Both the position numbers and the translations under genes were made by a program. 59,367 nt of DNA from an uncultured Rhodospirillales bacterium. GTDB lineage: Bacteria; Pseudomonadota; Alphaproteobacteria; RF32; CAG-239. The notes under the pieces were generated by a model that ran no database searches, was not told where the DNA came from, and saw only the letters and a program-made list of their open reading frames with translations. Below, in pieces: positions 53,164 to 59,367 of this stretch. The stretch lies in the NCBI GenBank assembly GCA_902761715.1, contig CACWLK010000019.1, forward strand, positions 1-59,367, given 5' to 3'. Position 1 is the stretch's first letter; each line of letters begins with the position of its first letter.

Positions 53164-54933
53164 TTATTCAAGTTCCAAAAATCCAGATGACTGCATTTCA
53201 TAAAAATTATAATAAACGCCTTTTTTGTTCAGTAGTTGGCGTTGCGAGCCGGATTCAACAATATGTCCGTGATCCATAACAATAATGCGATCCATTTCTT
53301 TTAAGGTGGAAAGTCGGTGGGCAATGGCAATCACCGTTTTTCCACGCATAAGTTCTTTGAGCGATTGCTGAATATATTTTTCACTCATACTGTCAAGCGC
53401 TGAAGTAGCTTCGTCCAAAATAAGTATCGGGGCATCTTTAAGCAAAGCTCTTGCTATGGCCACACGTTGTCTTTCGCCACCGGACAACATTACCCCCCTC
53501 TCCCCGACTTTAGAAGCGTATCCGTCCGGTAAATGTGTGATAAAATCATGAATATTGGCACGTTTGGCGGCAGAAATGACTTCGTCATCTGAGGCATCGG
53601 GGCGACCATAGCGAATGTTTTCCATAATACTGCGGTTGAAAAGGCTTGGATCTTGCGGGATTAATGCAATTTGGCGGCGCAGGCTGTCCTGTGTAACCTC
53701 GGCTATGTTTTGACCATCAATACAGATTGAACCTTTCTGAATGTCGTAATACCGTGAGAGCAAGCGCACAAGTGTTGATTTTCCGGAGCCGGAATGCCCG
53801 ACTAAACCGATTTTTTCACCGGCTTTAATTTTAAGATCGAACTTGTCAAAAAGCGGATCAGCGTTTTTATAGTGGTAAGTAACATTAGAAAGTATAATCT
53901 CCCCATGCGGAGCAGAAAGCTTTTTGGCGTTCGGGACATCAACAACATCACACGGTTTGGATAGCAGTTGCAAACCATCACGGAGACTGCCGTATATTTT
54001 GAAAAACTGCATAAAGTTCATTGATAACATGCTGAATGTATTGTTTAAAATGGCAATCAGCGATTGAATAAGAACGAAATCGGCAACATTAATCTGACCG
54101 GTGTACCAATACCAAATTGGCAAAAGGTAAAAGATGATTTGAGATAGTGAGCGAAGCAGGTTTTGCCCCAGAAAGATGACACCGAATTTTTTAGTCTCGG
54201 CACGGTCGGCTTGGGCAGCAATGCGCATATATTTAAAATAATATCTTCTTTCAAAGAGATAGTTGCTGAAATTTTTAACTATTCCGGCATTGGTAATGCT
54301 ATCGACCAAAACGCCGTTGGCTTCAGACATTGTTTGAGCACGACGTTGCGAAACCGGAACCATTTTTTTGGACAGGTAATAAATTACGCAAATAATCGCG
54401 ACATTCAGTGCCAGAAGTATCAGCGACAGACCAAAATTTATGCGAAAAATAAAACAAAATGTAATGACCATAGCTATTAACGGGGAGAAAAAGCCCCACA
54501 TCAAATTATAAAAAATCGGATAAATACTATCGATAATGGTTTTGGTCTTACCGGAAATATTGCCGGCCATTTCTTCGGCAAAAAATGCTGTTGAATGCCG
54601 GTGTACATATGAGAACAGGTCTTTTGAAACTCTGGCAACGCAGTGAGGCATAAAACGGGCTTCAATAAAAACCGTAAAATTTTGCACCAAACTTTTCAAA
54701 AGCAAGAATAACGACGCAAAAACAGCAGCATATATGGCGGCACGGAGTTGGATTTGAGGGGCTTGAGAGGAGGAAATGGCATCAATTATTTGAGCACCGT
54801 AATAAAGAGAGATACGTAGCAAAAATTCGCCTAATATGATTGACGTAATAATGCTGAAAAACAGCACTTTTTGTTTGGACAGATAGCGCCATAAAAATTC
54901 CCATACCGATGAAGGTATTGTTTTTACTTCCAT
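53164..54933 (-). CDS. ABC exporter, MsbA-like half transporter
   Basis: A 589-residue half transporter: six helices (about 20-310) plus ATPase with Walker A VGHSGSGKST, IPQDPSLFNRSIMENI (Q-loop), LSGGERQRVAIARA, LILDEATSALD and IAHRLST. It exports a lipid, peptide or drug; the substrate is not readable. Its start overlaps the LOG gene by 10 bases. It belongs to the rpe-phoB-tgt-LOG-ABC-SpmAB run on the minus strand. Confidence 0.87.
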   Translation of the reverse strand: MEVKTIPSSVWEFLWRYLSKQKVLFFSIITSIILGEFLLRISLYYGAQIIDAISSSQAPQIQLRAAIYAAVFASLFLLLKSLVQNFTVFIEARFMPHCVARVSKDLFSYVHRHSTAFFAEEMAGNISGKTKTIIDSIYPIFYNLMWGFFSPLIAMVITFCFIFRINFGLSLILLALNVAIICVIYYLSKKMVPVSQRRAQTMSEANGVLVDSITNAGIVKNFSNYLFERRYYFKYMRIAAQADRAETKKFGVIFLGQNLLRSLSQIIFYLLPIWYWYTGQINVADFVLIQSLIAILNNTFSMLSMNFMQFFKIYGSLRDGLQLLSKPCDVVDVPNAKKLSAPHGEIILSNVTYHYKNADPLFDKFDLKIKAGEKIGLVGHSGSGKSTLVRLLSRYYDIQKGSICIDGQNIAEVTQDSLRRQIALIPQDPSLFNRSIMENIRYGRPDASDDEVISAAKRANIHDFITHLPDGYASKVGERGVMLSGGERQRVAIARALLKDAPILILDEATSALDSMSEKYIQQSLKELMRGKTVIAIAHRLSTLKEMDRIIVMDHGHIVESGSQRQLLNKKGVYYNFYEMQSSGFLELE

Positions 54934-55865
54934 AGTTTCCGTCTTTCTTTTAGTTTGGTCAGTTTTTCACTGACAATCGAGGTATCACGTCCGGTTTTTG
55001 CCAGTCTTTCGTACATACGTTCAATTTCTTTTTCGAGATAAGCCTGTTCAATTTCCATATCCAACTTATGTTGTTCTTCAGGTGAGCCGGTATTGCGGAT
55101 TGCATCAAATTCTTCAATCAAATCCTCTACATGGACGGAACTGTCCGGTTTTTTCTTCAGAAAATAAGGCAATTCGTAAATCAGCTGACGAGTATTGCCA
55201 TATGCAATTTTGCTATCCTGACTGTTTTGATAACGGAGTTTGAGTAAGCGGAAAACAACCTCCAGTTCACGGGAGTTGTCGACGACAATAAACGGCAACG
55301 GTTCGGCAAAGCCTTTGGCCGCAATTTGTTTCAAGTATTCAAGCAGGTGATAAAAAAATCCGTCAATGTTGTAGAGAATAAATGGTTTAATGGCTAAAAA
55401 ACCGTCTTGCATGGCAACGCAGTCATAAGCCAGCTCGTCAAGTGTGCCAACACCACCGGGAGCAAATACCACAAAATCAGCTTTAAGGAGTTTTTGTTTG
55501 CGTTCCTCAAGAGTTTTAGCAACGACAATTTCGCTTATTTGGTTAATTAAATTATCGTCATGGGGATACAAATCAAAGTAGTCATGAGTAGTAATGCCTT
55601 GTATCGGGCTTTTACTCTCGTTATTTTCGTGGATTTTGTTCCAACCGTCAACAACACCGCGAGCAACTGCACCCATAATGCCGGAATTTGATAGTCCAAA
55701 GTCAAGTTTTAAGTTCATTTTGACAATTTGGCGACCGAGATTATATGCTTCTTCTACATAAATTTCATCGTTACCTGAACGAGCGCCACCGGCAACAAAT
55801 ACACGCAAACCGTTTTCGGCGTTTTCGCGGGCAAATTGTTTGATTGTATCCTGTTGTTCTGCCAT
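54924..55865 (-). CDS. LOG-family nucleotide 5'-monophosphate phosphoribohydrolase-like protein
   Basis: A 313-residue protein with the Rossmann-type LOG fold: FVAGGARSGNDEIYVEEAYN, FGLSNSGIMGAVARGVV and VFAPGGVGTLDELAYD (PGGxGTxxE). A long charged C-terminal helix extends it beyond the usual about 190-residue LOG, so it is closer to the longer bacterial TIGR00730-like proteins. These release bases from nucleoside monophosphates. It starts 3 bases upstream of tgt's stop region in the same run. Confidence 0.82.
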   Translation of the reverse strand: MAEQQDTIKQFARENAENGLRVFVAGGARSGNDEIYVEEAYNLGRQIVKMNLKLDFGLSNSGIMGAVARGVVDGWNKIHENNESKSPIQGITTHDYFDLYPHDDNLINQISEIVVAKTLEERKQKLLKADFVVFAPGGVGTLDELAYDCVAMQDGFLAIKPFILYNIDGFFYHLLEYLKQIAAKGFAEPLPFIVVDNSRELEVVFRLLKLRYQNSQDSKIAYGNTRQLIYELPYFLKKKPDSSVHVEDLIEEFDAIRNTGSPEEQHKLDMEIEQAYLEKEIERMYERLAKTGRDTSIVSEKLTKLKERRKLWK

Positions 55866-55867
55866 GA

Positions 55868-56995
<1,128 letters not shown>

Positions 56996-57703
56996 CTATT
57001 CTTCTGTTTCTTCATCTGAGTTTGGTTTGTTGTCAATGGCGTATCCGGTGGCACGCACGGTGCGAATATAGTCAGGACCGTATTCGTTTAAGGATTTACG
57101 CAGGCGTCTAATATGCACATCTACGGTGCGAGATTCAACATAAATATTGTTGCCCCATACGTTTTTGAGCAAAAATTCCCGTGAAAATACTTTGCCGGGG
57201 GTTTCCATCAACATTTTAAGCAGGCGAAATTCCGTAGGACCAAGGTGAATGTATTTATCACCGCGGAAAACCTTGCGTTCAACCAAATCCATGCGGATAT
57301 CTTCAAAAACAAATTCTTTGTCGGGCAAAAGTTCGGGAGCACGGCGCAGGTTGGTTTTGATACGTGCCATCAGCTCGGGAACAGAAAACGGCTTGGTAAC
57401 ATAGTCATCAGCTCCGGCCGTTAAACCTTTGATTTTGTCTTCTTCCTCGCCTTTAGCCGTCAGCATAATAATCGGAATATCTTTGATGTCAGGCTTGCTG
57501 CGAATCATTTTGCAAATTTCAATGCCGGAGAGCTCAGGCAACATCCAATCCAACAAAATTACCGACGGGCAATTTTTTTCAACCGAAGCTATTGCTTTGT
57601 TGCCGGTTTTTTCCCAAATGACCTCATAACCCTCTTTTTCAAGATTGTATTTGAGCAAGAGACCTAAAGCTTCTTCGTCTTCAATTACCATAACTGTTGT
57701 CAT
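56996..57703 (-). CDS. phoB: PhoB-type response regulator
   Basis: The 235-residue regulator has a complete receiver (MVIEDEEALGLLLKYN, ILLDWMLPELSG with the phospho-Asp, IIMLTAKGEE, YVTKPF) and an OmpR/PhoB winged helix (LGPTEFRLLKMLM, VWGNNIYVESRTVDVHIRRL, VRATGYAID). It is close to PhoB of phosphate starvation. No phoR, pst or phoU gene is adjacent, so the phosphate role is from sequence type only. It lies between rpe and tgt. Confidence 0.87.
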   Translation of the reverse strand: MTTVMVIEDEEALGLLLKYNLEKEGYEVIWEKTGNKAIASVEKNCPSVILLDWMLPELSGIEICKMIRSKPDIKDIPIIMLTAKGEEEDKIKGLTAGADDYVTKPFSVPELMARIKTNLRRAPELLPDKEFVFEDIRMDLVERKVFRGDKYIHLGPTEFRLLKMLMETPGKVFSREFLLKNVWGNNIYVESRTVDVHIRRLRKSLNEYGPDYIRTVRATGYAIDNKPNSDEETEE

Positions 57704-57713
57704 TTGATTCTCC

Positions 57714-58352
57714 TTATTTTTTTAGTTCAGCCAGTGCTTCTGCATAGTTATCGGTCTTAAACACGGCACTACCGGCGACCAAAACATCGGCTCCGGCGTT
57801 GCTGCAGAGTTTTGCGGTTTTGGGGTTTATGCCGCCATCAACCTCAAGGTATATATTTTTTTGACCAATCATGGTACGAACATCGGCAATTTTTTGCAGT
57901 TGGTCAGGCATAAAAGTTTGTCCGCCAAAACCGGGGTTGACCGTCATCAACAAAATGAGATCGAGCTTGTCCAGCAAATTTTCAAGACCCGATATCGGGG
58001 TTTGCGGACGCAACGAAACGCCGGCTTTTTTGCCCAGAGCCCGAATTTTGCCAAGAGTGGCAACAACATCTCGGCAGGCTTCCAGATGAACGGTTATGAT
58101 GTCGGATCCGCTTTCGGCAAACCAAGGCAGCATTTCGTCAGGATTTTGCACCATCAAATGTGTGTCAAAAGGCATTTTGGTGATTGGGCGTAATGACTTG
58201 ATGACAGGCACGCCAAAGCTTAAATTGGACACAAAATGACCGTCCATTATGTCAAGGTGCAACCAATCACAACCGGCCTTTTCAACCGATTTTACCTCAT
58301 CTCTCAGACAACCGAAATCGGCAGCCAAAAGACTTGCTGATACTAATGTCAT
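57714..58352 (-). CDS. rpe: ribulose-phosphate 3-epimerase
   Basis: A 212-residue TIM barrel from the ATG at 58352 (AAGGAGA upstream; the longer frame has no site). Motifs: VSASLLAADFGCL, DWLHLDIMDGHFVSN, MPFDTHLMV, LMTVNPGFGGQTF and LEVDGGINPKTA. It interconverts ribulose-5-P and xylulose-5-P in the pentose phosphate pathway. It is first gene in the rpe-phoB-tgt run and divergent from the ferritin-like gene. Confidence 0.95.
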   Translation of the reverse strand: MTLVSASLLAADFGCLRDEVKSVEKAGCDWLHLDIMDGHFVSNLSFGVPVIKSLRPITKMPFDTHLMVQNPDEMLPWFAESGSDIITVHLEACRDVVATLGKIRALGKKAGVSLRPQTPISGLENLLDKLDLILLMTVNPGFGGQTFMPDQLQKIADVRTMIGQKNIYLEVDGGINPKTAKLCSNAGADVLVAGSAVFKTDNYAEALAELKK

Positions 58353-58461
58353 CTGTTTTCTCCTTACAACATTATGCTGATATTGTAATCCCAATATATT
58401 GATTTTTGTTTAACGACCACTATTTCAAACTGGCATATTAACATATTTACGGAGGTAAAAA

Positions 58462-58971
58462 ATGGGAGAAGCTGCGCACAAAATGTGTAAACTTGATGTT
58501 GATAAACTTTTGGATTTGCTCAATCGTGCTTATGCCGAGGAATGGCTGGCATATTATCAATATTGGGTAGGGAGTCAGGTAATTGCCGGACCGATGCGCC
58601 CTTTGGTGCAGGACGAATTTATGAAGCACGCCAAAGAAGAGCTGGAACACGCACAAATGTTGGCTGATCGAATTATACAGTTGGGGGGAACACCTCTGCT
58701 GGCGCCGTCAGAGTGGTTGCAACAGGCCAGATGTGGCTATGAAGTGCCTCGTGATCCTTCTACAATGGCATTACTAAAGCAAAATCTCGATTCGGAACGC
58801 TGTGCAATTGCCAGATATCAGCAAATCTGCGATATGTGCTTCGGAAAAGATTATGAAACCTTTGACATTTCGCTTAAAATTATGCATGACGAACTTGACC
58901 ACGAGCAAGACTGGGAGGATTTTATCAAGGATTTACAAGACAGTAGCATTTTCTACGGGGGGAACGCCTGA
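58462..58971 (+). CDS. ferritin-like (bacterioferritin/Dps-like) protein
   Basis: A 169-residue four-helix protein with the di-iron ligands: AYAEEWLAYYQYW (Glu), AKEELEHAQMLADRI (ExxH), LDSERCAIARYQQI (Glu) and MHDELDHEQDWE (ExxH). It would store or detoxify iron, or use peroxide, consistent with oxygen defence in an organism with an anaerobic reductase. A GGAGGT site lies about 6 bases before the ATG. The family is bacterioferritin/DpsL-like; no heme Met is obvious. Confidence 0.85.
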   Translation: MGEAAHKMCKLDVDKLLDLLNRAYAEEWLAYYQYWVGSQVIAGPMRPLVQDEFMKHAKEELEHAQMLADRIIQLGGTPLLAPSEWLQQARCGYEVPRDPSTMALLKQNLDSERCAIARYQQICDMCFGKDYETFDISLKIMHDELDHEQDWEDFIKDLQDSSIFYGGNA

Positions 58972-59084
58972 AATATGTGGTTGACAAATTGTCCAAAATT
59001 TATTATACGGATTCCACCAAAATCACATGTTTGGTTTTCTCCCTAAAAGATACCATATACTCCAAATAATGAATTTTTAGGGGA

Positions 59085-59121
59085 AACGGACGGAGGCATA
59101 CACGACATGCCTCCGTTTTTG
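59085..59121. terminator. bidirectional intrinsic terminator
   Basis: ACGGAGGCAT (59090-59099) and ATGCCTCCGT (59107-59116) form a stem followed by T. It lies between the convergent ferritin-like and autotransporter genes. Confidence 0.85.
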
Positions 59122-59126
59122 TTTGT

Positions 59127-59367
59127 TTACCAAGCGTAGTTTAAGCCGGCACCCAAGGCATATGCATCATAGCTTGAGCCGAAGGTGTAGTTAGCCCAGG
59201 CATAGGCTGATAAGGCATCGGTAAAGCCATAACGTCCGCCAATCTCGATACGTCCCAAGGTTTGGTCGTGGTAAGTATCTGCCTTTGATAAGCCGGTAAT
59301 GATTACGCTGTCATCATCAGTCAAGGTTTGGATTACACTCGGTTTGACATATACTTTGGCATTGTCA
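59127..59367 (-). CDS. C-terminal end of an autotransporter-type beta-barrel (partial)
   Basis: The reading frame is open to the window edge and the true start is outside. The visible 79 or so residues are alternating beta-strands: VYVKPSVIQTL, TLGRIEIGGRYGFTDALSAY, WANYTFGSSYDAYALGAGLN, ending in YAW with an aromatic last residue. This is the end of an autotransporter or related outer-membrane barrel, which would export an N-terminal passenger. The TTG near 59324 that could be taken as a start is only internal. Confidence 0.82.
   Translation of the reverse strand, partial: DNAKVYVKPSVIQTLTDDDSVIITGLSKADTYHDQTLGRIEIGGRYGFTDALSAYAWANYTFGSSYDAYALGAGLNYAW

Overview
The window is an AT-rich chromosomal segment of an alphaproteobacterium. 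The evidence is a TrcR/DUF1013 cell-cycle regulator, the zapA-6S RNA-ymdB order, the lolA-xthA-response regulator order, an alphaproteobacterial type HAD-IIA protein, and an aerotolerance (Bat) operon. An oxygen-independent class III ribonucleotide reductase with NrdR-like operators, together with the Bat genes and a ferritin-like protein, suggests an anaerobic or microaerophilic lifestyle, perhaps a host-associated (gut-type) lineage. That placement is inference. The segment is dense, syntenic and mostly housekeeping. I see no insertion sequence, integrase, prophage or CRISPR array.

Layout. 1-9.4 kb: possible tRNA 3' end, a small unknown gene, cysS-gltX, trcR with a long histone-H1-like tail, rpmE, an OmpA-like/IMPase-like/efp/ThiE-like run, then a coiled-coil gene, zapA, 6S RNA and ymdB. 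9.4-12.9 kb: a tightly coupled five-gene operon encoding a membrane-anchored FliG, a 59-residue protein, FliN, an FlhG/MinD-like ATPase and a membrane J-domain protein. 12.9-23.6 kb: hydrolase, glycosyltransferase, thrS, Sel1 protein, ABC-F ATPase, HAD-like protein, tcdA, tatD, alr. 23.6-28.1 kb: two long low-complexity proteins that share a small domain. 28.2-31.3 kb: nrdG, a separate glycyl-radical domain gene, and nrdD. 31.7-38.4 kb: lolA, xthA, response regulator, porin, an odd small ORF, a TPR-like protein, an exported protein plus lipoprotein pair, DUF1294. 38.4-45.8 kb: MsbA-like exporter, BatD, BatB/C, BatA, DUF4381, MarC. 45.9-49.3 kb: MBOAT plus DHHW/AlgJ-like acyl-transfer pair, tRNA-Val. 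49.4-59.4 kb: N-formylglutamate amidohydrolase family, lytic transglycosylase, acyl-ACP thioesterase, an SpmA-SpmB fusion, the rpe-phoB-tgt-LOG-ABC run, a ferritin-like gene and the C-terminus of an autotransporter barrel.

The best candidate for an undescribed system is the FliG-59aa-FliN-FlhG-DnaJ operon (9439-12851). Its order follows the common flagellar order fliF-fliG-fliH-fliN-...-flhG. However, the FliF-binding part of FliG is replaced by two membrane helices, a 59-codon ORF sits where fliH would be, and no export, rod, hook or filament gene is near. It looks like a flagellar switch core collapsed into a stand-alone membrane complex with a positioning ATPase and a J-domain partner. Secondary candidates are the split NrdD, the TrcR-H1 fusion, the paired low-complexity proteins with a shared domain (one followed by a +1-frame extension), several degenerate pseudoenzymes, and two unexplained RNA-structure candidates (45129-45180 and 50340-50414).
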